Source of the DNA: Teratosphaeria epicoccoides
Taxonomy: Eukaryota > Ascomycota > Dothideomycetes > Mycosphaerellales > Teratosphaeriaceae
Assembly: GCA_021401465.1 (NCBI GenBank)
Contig: JADDMT010000073.1
Span: 62,001 to 126,000 of the forward strand
Direction: 5' to 3'
DNA: 64,000 bases
The first letter of the stretch is position 1, and the number at the start of each line of letters is the position of its first letter. A program made the position numbers and the translations under genes. The notes under the pieces are model-generated. The model was not told the DNA's origin. It searched no databases and saw only the letters and a list, made by a program, of their open reading frames with translations. Positions 1 through 11,600 of the stretch are shown here, piece by piece.

Positions 1-769
1 TCTATCACTCCCAGAGAGTACAACCAGCAGACCGAACATGTAGGAACGAAGCCTCTTGGACAGTTGCCCCGATGAAGACGAGGGAGCACCCAGGATGCAG
101 CTGAGATCCGAGAACGATGATAACATGATTGGAGGGGCATAGAGGAGGGGCCAGCGAGAGGTAGAAGATGCAAATTCAATAGTGGCTATAGGCGTCCGGG
201 CAGAAAGACGAGCGAGCGGCGGTAATGAATTCATGCCTCTGTGGTGGAGTCGATGGGGGAGCATACGAGAGACTGAGGCGAGCTTGACAGCCTTGGATCT
301 TGGATACGTGTGTGGCTGTATGCACCACTCGCAGCCAGCCTAGGCGAAGGTGCAGATTCGCTTGTGCCTGCTCTCGCGGCCATTGCATGGGCAAGTTGGG
401 GACGATCATTATGGATGCACAGCACACAGAGTAGATAACTTGGGCATGAATGGTTTGTACTTGGTCTGAACAATCCAAGCCCATGGCGACAGATATGTGC
501 GCCTCATATCTGACCCAACTCATTGTGACAATACAGGCTCCGCCAGGCTGCTACGGCGTCAGGCGGATGGAGCCTGAGGTTTCTCGGGAGTCCCCGGCCG
601 GCCCGAGACTGCGACTACCCAATCGAGCTCTGCGAATCCACTTTTCCCACGCCGTTGAAAAGCTTCGGAAGTTCTCGCAGCCCTGTCATCATCACACTGC
701 ACTTTGCAATTGAACCACAGTTTACGCTTCTCACTGTGAGATTTGGCCATTCATCTGAATATGTCATCC

Positions 770-1155
770 ACGCCGCTGCTGCTACCACGCCTCTGATACG
801 CTGTCGCTGCTACTGCTCTGTCGCTGCTACTGCCCTGCCGCTGCTCCTGCCCTTCCTTTTTCTTCTTCCTACGCTGCTGCCCTTCTTCCCTTCCTCCTAC
901 GCTCTGCCCTGCCTCCTACGCTGCTACTGCCCTTCCTTGTACGCTGCTGCTGTCGTCCCTCCTACGCAGCTGCTGCCCTTCCTTCTACGCCGTCGCTGCC
1001 ATTCCTTCAACGCGACCGCTGCCCTTCTACCTACACTGCTGTCTGCCGCTGCCCATCTCACGCCGCTGCGCGCTGTGCCCTTCCGCCTACAATGCTGCCT
1101 GCCGCTGCCTACCTACGGTGTTGCCCTCCCACCCTGCTGCCCCTTCCACGCTGCT
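770..1155. repeat. Degenerate CTG/CCTTCC-rich tandem repeat
   Basis: A loose unit of about 20-35 bp recurs roughly a dozen times, built from CTACGCTGCTG followed by CCCTTCCTT. Unit length and sequence vary, so this is an old minisatellite. It keeps a long frame open on the plus strand giving a Leu/Pro/Cys-rich peptide, which I regard as a by-product of the repeat and not a gene. Confidence 0.7.
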
Positions 1156-1276
1156 GATCCAGGGTCCAAACCTTACAGGAAGACCTCAAGGGCATTTTCT
1201 CAACAGCCAGACGTCCGATCGGGCATTTGAGTGTACTACATCAGCGCAAACGTTGTTTGGTAGATTTCAGGAGGTG

Positions 1277-1423
1277 ATGAAGCGCATCTACCTCGCACGA
1301 ATCACCATCCCTCTCATCTCGATCTGTCTGCTCTTTCAGGTATCGGGAGTATATTGCCTGCACCGAGACACGCACAAGAAGAGTGAGGCGACTAGCCAGC
1401 AAGTCTTTTGGGAGCGCGGCTGA
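1277..1423 (+). CDS. Putative small secreted peptide (48 codons)
   Basis: The ATG at 1277 opens a frame starting MKRIYLARIT, followed by a hydrophobic stretch to about residue 27 that ends VSGVYC, which fits a signal peptide with cleavage near that cysteine. The mature part would be about 20 residues, basic then mixed. There is also a GTATCG donor-like site after the hydrophobic stretch (about 1339), so it could be the first exon of a longer gene. No family is recognised, and a chance ORF is quite possible. A second signal-peptide-like ORF starts about 100 bp after its stop. Confidence 0.25.
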   Translation: MKRIYLARITIPLISICLLFQVSGVYCLHRDTHKKSEATSQQVFWERG

Positions 1424-1527
1424 GCCAACCGGCTGCAGTCGGCCTCCAGCGCTAGTACAGAAAGAACAATCCAAGCTGCCCCGTGAGAAAATCGGCTGGA
1501 GTCGGCGCACATACAACGCACAACGCC

Positions 1528-1680
1528 ATGCTGAGACTGCTTTGTGTCATTTACATATTGTCATACAGCGCTGAAGCAGCGTGGAATGCAAAGTCCAGCT
1601 CTATCAACCTCGATCTTACATTTTCAACACCCGCTGAGATCATACAGATGCCTGATCTGTCCGTCGAGAACTGCAACTAG
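1528..1680 (+). CDS. Putative small secreted peptide (50 codons)
   Basis: The ATG at 1528 is followed by MLRLLCVIYILSYSAEAAW, a good signal-peptide shape with a likely cut after the Ala residues near position 18. The remaining 32 residues are polar, with a single Cys near the end. I prefer this start over the in-frame upstream ATG at 1483 because only it puts the hydrophobic segment at the N terminus. No homologue is recognised and the ORF is short enough to arise by chance. Confidence 0.22.
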   Translation: MLRLLCVIYILSYSAEAAWNAKSSSINLDLTFSTPAEIIQMPDLSVENCN

Positions 1681-2047
1681 ACACTGAGAATGCGGGGCCG
1701 CAACCAGCGCTGCTTGATGACGCACGTCGAAGCTGGGCCGAACGCTGCACCACGCGAAGTACCGAGGACAGCAACAGCGAGCTCGTCATCAGATATAGAA
1801 GAGCAGTGTGTGAAGGTGACAGGTCGATAGGGATTTGGCGACTAGGTTGATCTTGACAATAGCCTATGTGACGGCGCTCTTAACACCTTCGCAACACGCG
1901 CGAGACAGAGTCGCTGCGCTGTAGCAGCTAATATCACATTCAGGGCGGCCTTGTAACACCTTCGCGTCACATGTAGGTCGATCAGGAAACCAGGAGTACA
2001 TACTTTAATCAATCTTCGAAATAGTAGGGCGACTGCATGCGCTCTGG

Positions 2048-2052
2048 CTTTG
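2048..2052. repeat. Target-site duplication, left copy (CTTTG)
   Basis: CTTTG directly abuts the end of the copia 3' LTR and recurs exactly next to the 5' LTR at 7681-7685. Five bases is the usual length for copia integration. Confidence 0.88.
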
Positions 2053-2243
2053 TATTAAATATATATATCGCCGTTTCGTGGTGTTCCAAATGCATGGTAT
2101 TTCGGATGAGCGCTATCACTCCTATCTATAATCTTCTGCAGAGGCTTGTAGTCACAATATACGCTACTGCGGTGTTCTCGTGATACAGCCTCGTCTTGTA
2201 TTGGACACCTTGCCTCGCGACTAGTGGGGCTCACCAAACAACA
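2053..2243 (-). repeat. Copia 3' LTR (lightly mutated)
   Basis: 191 bp, starting TGTTGTTTGG and ending TTTAATA on the minus strand. By hand alignment it differs from the 5' LTR at about 29 positions, all transitions. In about 27 of them this copy has the C or G and the other copy the T or A. It is thus much less mutated than its partner. A 60-codon open frame inside it is not a gene. Confidence 0.92.
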
Positions 2244-2253
2244 TACCCCCTTA
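2244..2253 (-). other. Copia polypurine tract
   Basis: On the minus strand TAAGGGGGTA lies directly before the 3' LTR start. This is where plus-strand DNA synthesis is primed in LTR retrotransposons. Confidence 0.85.
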
Positions 2254-5200
2254 GAGATTAACCTCTGAAGCTTACTTTGAGTGAGAGCCCCTTCGGCGCT
2301 TCAAAGTTCTCACCGCATCCTCCACCACACGCTAAAAAGCAGTATTCATAATCTCTTTCATCTTATCAACTAACTCATCATTCTCACTCTTAGCCTCTGC
2401 ATCATCTCTAGTGCTGTTCTTCGTGCGTTGCTTCGTAGCAGCAGGCTTAACTAGTAAGGAGCCGGCAGTGCGCTTCTTCGTGCTTTAGTGGTGCACATTG
2501 AGGATGCATCCTCATCATCCTCAATGTGCACTACTATGTGCTACTACACCTAGTCCAGTCTCTTCAAGCTCTTAACGATCTTCATGCCATGGTTAAGTAG
2601 CCTAGTGAAGTCATGCGCCTCTACAAGTTTGACTTATTACATTCTAGCGTCACGATCGAGCTTATCTACCTCTATGAGGTAAAGAAAGGTCCTAATAGCT
2701 ATCTTGACAATTAGATCGTTAGTTGCGTCGCTCTTGCTCTTCTAAGGGTCTTTGGATGATTCTTTCTCTAGGAACTTGACCTTGTAGATAATGAAGTCAG
2801 TAGTTTTGCGTATAGACTTCTTATGTCGTTCGCAGATATTAGCCTGCTTTTAGGCGTCTAAGCGCTCCTTCTTGCTAGTAAGTAGCGATTATGATGGTTA
2901 AGTGTTTGTAGGCGCTATATTCTTTAACTTTGCGAGAGGTGTCTTAGTTAGTATAGTTAACTTCTTGCAAGGTAACTATCTATGCGCTAGTGCCTTCTTC
3001 AGGTCAGGCTACTTATCCTCCTCAGACTCGATGTCCTGATTAAGCGTCTTCCTGCCATGAATTAGACCTTTCTGACGAGGTCTCGGGTTACGCTAAGCAA
3101 GTACTATTAGGCGTAGACCTATGCTAGTAATTGATTTTTTGGTTGATTGATCGTAGTAAGTGAATGACCTTGGCTAAGCTGCTTCGATTACTCGCTTAGT
3201 TTAATGCTCTTCAGGTGTAATATCTGTCTTATGCCTAGTCGTTGCATACTACGAGCCCTTCTCAAGAATCTCATCTGTAAATGCTTAGTACTAACTTTCA
3301 GTAATGCTTTCTTCGTCTCTAGACATGTCTGCTAGTAGCTAAAGTACCGTTCTCTTAAACTCAGAGACTAGCCCTGTGCGTGAGGCATTGTTCGACGACT
3401 ACTACAGCTAACTATCAAGAATTTGCTGCTTGTCATCTGACAGGGTCTCTTCGACGAGTAGCGCGGGCATCTCAGACTAATCTCTTGAGCTAATAGGCGT
3501 AAAGGTTAGTGTCTTGAACATGTGTTACTTAGAGAAGGTTAGTGCAGGCGATAGTGCGAGGCTCAGATGTTAGTGTAGTAGTGTAATTATAATACTAGCA
3601 GTTTAAAAGGTTTTGAGCTAAGTTGCTACACCTGCAGGTAATTACACATCACTCGCACTCATCTAATTAGGACTTGAGGACATATTATGACTCATGATAT
3701 GTGCCTTCCGTTTTTAGCTAGTAAGGCAGTTAAGTAAAGTAATGTTCGCTTGTTTGTTTGTTTTGATTTAGTCAAGCTGATATTATTCACTACTGTTGCT
3801 ATATCATTCGTTTATGTGCTTTCTGTAGGAGCTAATCTGTAGCCCCTTGCTACTATATCATTTGTTTGTTTATTGTTCTGTTGTTCTTTACAGGGGTATA
3901 CTACTTAGTTCTTATTACTAAGCTAGTCTCCTACGCTGTTGTTATTGTCTGCTAATGTCTTACCCTCTAAGCAGTTACTACTTACTAGATGTAGCTGTAA
4001 CTGTTAAGTAAAGTGCATGTGCTTTAGTGCTGCTATTAACTTAGTCAATCTATTAGCTAGTATCTTAGCTGTTAGCATCTATTCTACATGTAAGTCTCTA
4101 GCTTAATACCTCTCTTGTAGCTAACATTGCTAAACATCTACATGCTACATCTTTATGTCTAGGTAATACCTAGACTACTAAACAAAGCGAAGAGTCTACT
4201 TGTTATTATAGTAGAGTTTTAGGACTTTAGGCAGTTTGATATTAAGCATCAAATCTTCCTTAAGTTTCTACACTAAGTCTTAGTCTTCTAGTAGGAAGAT
4301 AATACTAATATTATCTACAAAGAAGAATACTAGAATTTTGCCTACCCCCTAGATACATGATTTAACTTCTCTTAATCTAAGATTATCTAGAGTTCCCTTT
4401 AGCAGGTCGTACTATAGCTTTAGCAACTCCTTGAATCCATATAATCCCTTTTCGTACTTTAACACTTTTCCTGCGTACTCTAGTAGGTACTTAAAGCTAT
4501 CTAGTATTTGCAAGTACTTTAGTTTTAGTAATAGTAAGTTTAGAAAGGCATTTACTATGTCAAGTTACATTGTCTAAAGATTAAAGTACCTAATAAGAGC
4601 TATTATTAGCCTGAAGAGTTTTAAGCTAAGAGTTACTACATAGGTATTAAGTTCGGTCTGTTAGAGATTACCTCTTCTATAGAGTTAGCCTTTATGCTTA
4701 ACTAGGACACTAAGATTATTGCCCTTGTAGCCCTAGACCTATGTTATAGGTAATAACTTATCCTTAGCTTCTTCTTTAAGGATAGCATAGTACATTCTTG
4801 TTAATAGTCCTTTGTTAAATTTAACATGTACTGCTTGTTTAAACTCTTTCCTGTATAGATGAGTCGCTAGCTCTTTCTATTGCTTTAGTAGTAGTAGTAG
4901 TAATCGAATATACATAGGCTAGTCTAGATTCTTGTAGATGATATTATTAATAATTGCTTGTTCTAGGATTACTATACATGTAATCTTCGTCCTTTTATTA
5001 TCATGTAGAAAGAGAAAGTCCTTGTCTAGATTAGCTTCTGCTATAATTCTTTTCTATCCTGATAGCATACCTGTTAGAGGGCTATACTCTAGATCAAGCA
5101 TAGGAAAGATGTTTTTAAAGAAGTGTTAGCTTAGTTCCTACTTGCCTAGCAGAAAACTTCGCGTGATCTCATACTCAAATTCTAGTTCTAGATGATATAG

Positions 5201-7475
5201 TTGATTAATATCATCTATTAGAGAGTCCTAAGAGTCCTAAGAGTCTACCCCCTTAGCTAGTTACATGTCCCTGCAGACAGCTAACATCTTAAAGATCAAG
5301 TCATTAAACTGCAATTTAAACGCCCCTTATAGCTCCTGTAGATCTACTACTACATTAATGCCTAAGTTAATAACTACTACAAGGTTAATATCCCGCTTAG
5401 AGTACCTCTTAGACTTATTAAAGATTACATCTCTAGTCTAGACTATTACTCCTTTTAACAGGATCTAGATGTAATAGATGTTATAACCCTTAAAGCTAAC
5501 TAAATACCTAATGTGCGTACAAGCCTGTAGTTTCACTCTCTTTAATAGGTTACTGTCGCGGGTCTTATAAGCGTATGCTCTTGCCCTAACTACAAACATG
5601 TAGGTAATACTTGGCTTTTTGCTGTAACATGCTTTTAATAGAGTCTTGTAGCTAATTAACAGGGTTAGTAACTAATTAAGGATGTACGTAGCTGCTACGA
5701 CTAACTCTAGCCTAGAGATTTTCAGGTAAATTTCTATTAATCGCTAGAGATCTCGCTAGCTAAATTACCGATTAACTACCTCTCTCTACAGGATCCTACT
5801 CTAGAGTGTATGCCGCTATCTGTTTCTATAGCACGTTATCTGATTAAAGAACAGACCTAAAGACAAGACCTAGGTAATAGTCATTATTAGTAGTTAGAAC
5901 ATACATTTCCTGACTAAAATCTTTGACAAACTGCTGTAGTTCCTAATAGCAGGCAAGAAGGTCTCCCTGTCTGTAGGATACTATCGTCTAGACAAAGTAT
6001 AACTTAGTGTTAGCATTATAGGCATGTACTATGTACCTGTGACTATTAAACACTAAGTTAAACTCCGTAATGTCTATTACAATATCGCTAAATAGTAATA
6101 AGAGTCTCGTCTAGAATTACTGTCTTCTTAAGATAACTCGCTTGCTTTTAGACAGTACGTAAGTTTTACACTTGTTAGTTAACAGAGCAGGCGTATCTCT
6201 AGCGAAATTCACGCTAGTAACTACCTTTAGTATATAATTAATCCTGTCTTTAGAGATATAGCTAAGTACCCTATAAGTAAGTACTAGTAACATCTTCCTG
6301 TTTCGTAGTAGCTACTAGCTAGACTACGCTACAAAGGCCTTCTTATAGCTGTCGATTTCCTATTACTAAAGAGTGTCTGCTACTAACATTAGTAAGCTAT
6401 CTTCTTGTAATAGCTATCATGTAATATCTGGCGAAGATGTGTCTACCTCGCGTTATATTAGCTTAATCTACAACAATCTCTAATCCTTTACTACTATTAT
6501 AACTAGGTTGTTATGCTTATCTAGCTACTAACTAGCTCTACGGTTATAGAATAGTCCGTAGTCCTTAAACATTACCTCTTCTAAGATGATATTAACATAG
6601 AAGCTAGGGACAAGTAGCACATCTCTTAGTTTTAACTTAATTAGCTTGCTATTATAACCTCTGATGTCTACTATTAGGTTTCCCTAAACTACTAGCTTGT
6701 TAATTAGTTTTCTAGACCTAATAGTCATCTCTAAAGGATATCTCGTAGGCATAAACATCCTAATGTATAGACTATTAATAATATGCACATTTAATCCGCT
6801 ATCTAGAAGCATAGTAATCGCTATACTACTCTTACTCTAGGTAGCAAACACTAAGTGCCTAGTTGTATGCACTATAGTAGTAATAGCGACATTAGCTAAT
6901 TGTCTGAGGTTTGTCGTAATAAAGTCCTACTACTAAGCTAGTGTCGTTTAATTAGTATTTAGTTCTGTTAAATACATACTTAGGATCGTTTTGTTAAGAT
7001 ACATCTTAAACATTGTTCTGTAGTTAGTAAATCGTTCGTATTATTTAGTCGCGTATAAGAAGTTAGCCTTAGCTTTAGTCTATAGCTCTTTTACATTCTC
7101 GTAGTTATAACGTTCTTCTTAGGTAGCGTTTATTAGAGGAAAGTTTAGACAAGCTATTATGACTAGAGGTACTAGCTTAGCCTCTCTTATAACCCCTAGC
7201 TTGTTAGTAAAGTACTGCTAGATCTTAAGATTAATGGCCTTAGCCTTAGCTTTATTATGCTACTTGTTATATTTAGTGAAATTAAACAGGATCTCGTCTT
7301 TTAGCATAGTGCTAAGAGCTGTAGCTAATGAGTTTATGTTAAGTTTCTCTATTACAGATAAGTAGCATAGGATGCAAATTTGAATTACGAGTAATATTTA
7401 GTTTGCAAACAATGCATTCTTGCGATTAAGTAGTCTCTAAGGATTGTTAAAACCTAAGAGTCTGCGGAATCGCGA
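2254..7475 (-). pseudogene. Copia gag-pol relic
   Basis: Read on the minus strand through stops. At about 6.1-6.2 kb the frame gives a stretch resembling the copia integrase core entry (SKSKRVI, then NSHRYIVHAY). At 4.2-4.8 kb it gives a typical copia reverse transcriptase: GYKGN..LVKHK, then LDIVNAFLN, LYGFKELL and finally FFVDNI near 4306-4326, where functional copies have YVDDI. The gag part is expected near 6.6-7.4 kb but is too decayed for me to read. Stops are overwhelmingly TAG or TAA at expected Q/W positions. Short open frames of up to 63 codons inside it, for example 4938-5129 plus, are incidental. Confidence 0.9.
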
Positions 7476-7479
7476 CCTA

Positions 7480-7489
7480 GGCTCATAAC
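7480..7489 (-). other. Copia primer-binding site (initiator tRNA half)
   Basis: Directly after the 5' LTR the minus strand reads GTTATGAGCC and continues TAGG. This is complementary to GGCTCATAAC, the anticodon arm and loop of initiator tRNA-Met, not to a tRNA 3' end. Known copia-type elements (Drosophila copia, yeast Ty5) prime from an internal half of initiator tRNA in this way. The following T would be C in the match, which a CA to TA change explains. Confidence 0.75.
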
Positions 7490-7680
7490 TATTAAATATA
7501 TATATTGCTGTTTTGTAGTATTCTAAATGCATGGTATTTTAGATAAGCGCTATTACTCCTATCTATAATCTTCTGTAGAGGCTTATAGTTATAACATACA
7601 CTACTATAGTGTTCTTGTAATACAGCCTCGTCTCGTATTAGATACCTTGCCTCGTAACTAGTAGGGCTTACTAAACAACA
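7490..7680 (-). repeat. Copia 5' LTR (heavily mutated)
   Basis: 191 bp, same ends as the 3' LTR. It carries many CA to TA, TG to TA and CG to TG changes relative to the other copy. The conserved TGTTG start at 7680 and AATA end at 7490 fix the boundaries. Confidence 0.92.
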
Positions 7681-7685
7681 CTTTG
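7681..7685. repeat. Target-site duplication, right copy (CTTTG)
   Basis: Identical to 2048-2052 and directly next to the LTR start. Confidence 0.88.
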
Positions 7686-8155
7686 CTAAGTAGCTTAGCT
7701 ATCCCTATTTAGGTATGACTTTATAGAACATGTTTACAGAACCTTAGAGCTAGTAGGAATGTATGCAGATACTACGCGCATACTACTTTAGCTTCATGCT
7801 AGCTTACTTGTAAATTAGCGTATATGCAGACTAGCTATGTTATCTGTTCTTGTATTATTTACGTACTATGACTTAAGCAAAGGCAGGAGCTCTACACTTG
7901 TGAATTAAGTTACTAGCTTAACGGTTGTAGTAGGCAACAAGGTGCAAGTAGGAGGTATAAAAAGACCTTGCTATACCCCTAATAATTTGTTCTAAAACAC
8001 TAACCTTAACTAAGCTTCTACTTTGCTAAAGCTTTACTATGTAGTGTCTACTAGTCCCTCCTAGAGCTTCTTAGTCTTTGAATTAATTAATCAAGGTTAA
8101 TTGTATATTTAGTAATAATAGTACTTAAGACTAAGTTTAATGCTATGCGCCCCTA
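7686..8155. other. RIP-mutated spacer between copia and gypsy elements
   Basis: No readable frame. A TATAAAAAG box near 7958 followed by pyrimidine-rich sequence looks like a promoter, possibly a remnant of another LTR, but no second copy is in the window to prove it. Confidence 0.4.
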
Positions 8156-8596
8156 TGTTATAAGGGTAGGTGCTAATAGCAGGAAGATAACTAGGTGTTA
8201 GACTCGTAGAGCTGTAAAGAATATCGACAATAGCAATTATCCTTGTAACTAACTATCCTCTAGGGAAAGGGAATTAAATTAAGCACGAAGCTCCTAACTG
8301 CCTGTCCTGAAGCTATCCCTATATACTAGAGAGATAGAGCAGTTCTGTTAGATCTGTTAATAGACCCGACAGATCTATGTCTGTAGATCTGTAGACTAAC
8401 CCTATAGATCCGAGAGTCTATCATCCTATGACAGATCCCTTCTCCCTTGTAGGCCTGTAGATCTGTAGACTAACCCTATAGATCTAGGGATCTGTCCTTA
8501 CGTGACAGATCCTTTCTCCTATGACTATGCTTATAACTCATAGTCCTTAGGACCCTTACGATCCTGTGACTCGTAGCACTCCTGACACTCATGATA
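8156..8596 (-). repeat. Gypsy 3' LTR
   Basis: 441 bp. Its start reads TATCATGAGTG where the other LTR has TGTCATGAGTG, a TG to TA change. It contains AGATCT-rich repeats (GATCTGTAGACTAACCCTA units) around 8360-8500. Confidence 0.9.
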
Positions 8597-8610
8597 CTAT
8601 CCCCCTCTTA
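8597..8610 (-). other. Gypsy polypurine tract
   Basis: The minus strand reads TAAGAGGGGGATAG directly before the 3' LTR. Confidence 0.8.
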
Positions 8611-11600
8611 GCCTAGCTCGTCCCTAAGCTACCTTATTAGTGCGAGGTTTCTCTTGTCATTTCCTTTTATGCCGTGATATCTTCTCTTTCTACATTACTG
8701 CCTTATGTCATCCTAGACACTAACGCCCCTTTAACGTAGAAACGTAAACACCGCGCGAATCAAATCTATCGTTAGGGCTAGGACAGCATGAAGTCCTGTA
8801 CTTAGTGTCAAGAGTTAAAGCTCGTTTATTAGGTGCACATTTCCTTAGGGAAATGTTTGTAATGTTACTTTAGTAACTGTCGAAGTTATAACACGAAGGT
8901 AACATAGGTCGAATAGAAGAAGTTAGGTAATTAGCAGAAAAGACTAATTGCTAATCTCGATCATGTGAAGGCGGTCCTAGCTAAGGCTTCGCAGAAGATA
9001 ATAGAGGCGCATGTAAAGGAGATGCATCTTCGAAAATAGTTAGACGTAGTCGACTAGGAGGTTAAGGATAGTCGCGCTCTCAAGGAGCGGGAGATTAGGG
9101 AGGATGAGGCCGAAGAACAGGCTCTCTCGCAGGCTAGGTTCCTTCTTAACCTAGATCCTTTAGCGGGTCTTGCTCTTAGTCCTACGACATAGAGCGCTAT
9201 AGAGGGTTTCACTAACGCCTCGTATTAGGGTTTCCTGGATAGCGTGGTAGCCGAGCCGACTAACAGCGTCCCGCAGGAGTCTAGTCATGGCTTATAATCT
9301 TCTTCCTAGGTTCGTTCCTTTCTCGAAACTTCGTATCTTTTGCTAACAGTTTCGCAGATATTCTAGGGGTTCCTAGGTGTTCTCGGTACTCCTATATCCT
9401 TCCTATTTTACTAAGTACTCTTGCTGTCTGTCCTGCTAGCGAGTGTCGACAATCTTCTCGACAGAGTACTTGGGTTCTTCTACTTTAGGGTTAAGTAGTA
9501 AAGGTTCCGTTTGCAGTGCGGCGTCTAGCGCTACTTGTTCTAGTAGAGAGACATAGAACACAGGGTGTACTCTTATCTGCTTAGGTAGCTATAACTTAAA
9601 ACTAACTAGTCCTTTCTTGGCCTTAATCCTGAATAGTCCTAGTTTTACAGCGTCTAGTTTTTTACTTGGCTTGTCTGATTTAATGTAACAGTAGAGGAGA
9701 TATACCTTGTCCCCCTCCTTTAGAATTAGTCCCTTAATTCTCTTACGATTTGCGTACTATGCTATGTTCTGCTAATAGAACTGCAGGTCGAGTCGTGCTT
9801 CTGTTTGCAGTTAGCGTAGATGTTCTACTCGTCCGAGTGCTACTAGGTTCGGATTACTAGCTAAGACGTCCGTGATGTCTTCTATAGCTGATCTATATGC
9901 TATCTGAAAAGGCGAGAGTCCTGTTAACTCTGCTAGCGTACTATTATACATGAGCTATGCTATTAGCAATAACTCTAACTAGTTGTTCTAGTCCCTATTC
10001 ACATAGGATCGAAGGTACTATTCTAACGTCTAATTTAGACGTTCTGTCTGTCTATCTGTCTAAGGGTAGAAGGAAGTACTTAGTCAATATTTGACCTAGA
10101 ATTGCCTTATTAGGGCTCTCTAGAAGTTAGAGGTAAACACAGATCCTCGATCCGTTACTAGGTCCTGTAGCATGCCATGTAGTACTACTACCTATTTAAT
10201 GAAGACATGCGCGATATCTTTAGTCTTGAAGTCTTCGCGGTAAGGGATAAACTTCCTAAACTTAGTAAATTAGTCGACTACTACCATGATCCTGTCGAAG
10301 AACTCATTCGTAGCGGGTTCTCTCGACTAAGGTAGTTTAACGATAAAATCCATGGCGAGCGATTCCCATGGCTGTTAAGGTACCTTAAGTAGTCGTAGTA
10401 GCCTATACGGTTTATAATAGTCATGCTTACTTCGTTAGCAAGTTACACATTAACAGACATAGTCCTCGATTACCTTGCTTATCCTAGGGAAGTAATATTC
10501 TTGTCAGAGAATTTGCTTCATTTTAGATACTCCTAGGTGTCCTGCCTAAGGTACGTTATGTCGGAGTTATAGTAGCTCCGATTATAAAGACGTTAGCATA
10601 TATACTAATCCTTAAAACAGAAGGATTCTGTCTTTGTCTTCCTAATCCTCCTGTCTATTCATGTCGTCGCGGACAGCAAGTGCAGTTAGGTCGTAGACTA
10701 GCGCGTTCTTCAGGTTGTCCTGAAATTCACTAGTCTATGTAATAGTCGTGGCTACGAGTTAGTTAACTCCTAGCGTGCTATCGCTATTTTCCTACAGAAT
10801 AGTATGTTTCTCCTGCTTCACGCCCTTCATGTAGTCTGTCTAGCGGCTAAGTGTATCGGCGCGTGCGTTATTAGTCCCCTTGCGATAGACGATCTTGTAG
10901 TTAAAACTAGAGAGCTCCTTACTCTACCGAACCTGTTGTTAGTTTAACTCTTTCGTCGTTATAAAGTATCGCAAGTTCTCATGGTCTGTGTAGACTGTGA
11001 CCTAGTGCTTAGAACCTTCTAAGTAGACTCGCTAGGCCTTGTAGGTGTCTACTATAGCTAGAAGTTCTTTGTCGTAGACATCGTATTAGAGTTTAGGTCT
11101 AGACAATTTCCTCGAGTAGTAGGCGACTAGCTGTAGTCGTCTACTTGGTCCTAGTTAACTTAAGCATGCCCTAAGTGCTATATCGGAGGCATCTGTTTCG
11201 ACTATGATAGGCTTATCTAGGTCGAATACAAGTAAGATTAGCTAATCTGTAAATTGTCGCTTAAGTTCCTTAAAGGCATTCCGTTAGGCGTCGTCCTACA
11301 CGAATAGTGTATCCTTCGTAGTAAGAGTCGTAAGTAGTGCTATAATCTTCGAATAGTTTGCCACAAATCTTCGGTAGAAGTTAGCAAACCTAAGGAAGGA
11401 CTATACTTCCTTAACATTAGTTAGCGTAGGCTACTCTTTTACAACTTAGACTTTCTTAGTGTCTATCTTGATTCTATTCTATGCTACTACGTAGCTAAGG
11501 AATTATACTTCCTGCTTGTGAAACTCGCTCTTCTAAGGCTTAACCTTTAACTAGTAATCCTAGAGTTTCTAAAGTACCTTGCGCATATAAGTCCTATGTT

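Larger units (their letters stand above)
1..2047. other. Unmutated left flank without a resolved gene
   Basis: Base composition is normal and the TAG/CTAG excess of the following block is absent. Open frames on both strands up to 191 codons show no domain, no convincing splice structure and no preferred strand. The longest one, near 655-1230, only follows a CTG-rich tandem repeat. Two short ORFs with signal-peptide-like starts (1277-1423 and 1528-1680) are listed separately. I see nothing supportable in 1-770 or 1681-2047. Confidence 0.6.
2053..7680 (-). mobile_element. Complete, RIP-inactivated Ty1/copia retrotransposon
   Basis: The element is 5628 bp and lies on the minus strand. It has 191-bp LTRs (2053-2243 and 7490-7680) starting TGTTG, and a 5-bp target duplication CTTTG on both sides. 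A polypurine tract sits directly before the 3' LTR and a primer site directly after the 5' LTR. The interior reads, on the minus strand and through many TAG/TAA stops, as integrase followed by reverse transcriptase. That order (integrase before RT) is diagnostic of Ty1/copia. Almost all stops are explained by Q or W codons turned into TAG/TAA. The element can no longer encode anything. Confidence 0.93.

Noticed and set aside
655..1230. 191-codon plus-strand frame
   Set aside because: It follows the CTG/CCTTCC tandem repeat and encodes only Leu/Cys/Pro low-complexity sequence.
2055..2237. 60-codon minus-strand ORF
   Set aside because: It lies wholly within the copia 3' LTR, as shown by the second LTR at 7490-7680.
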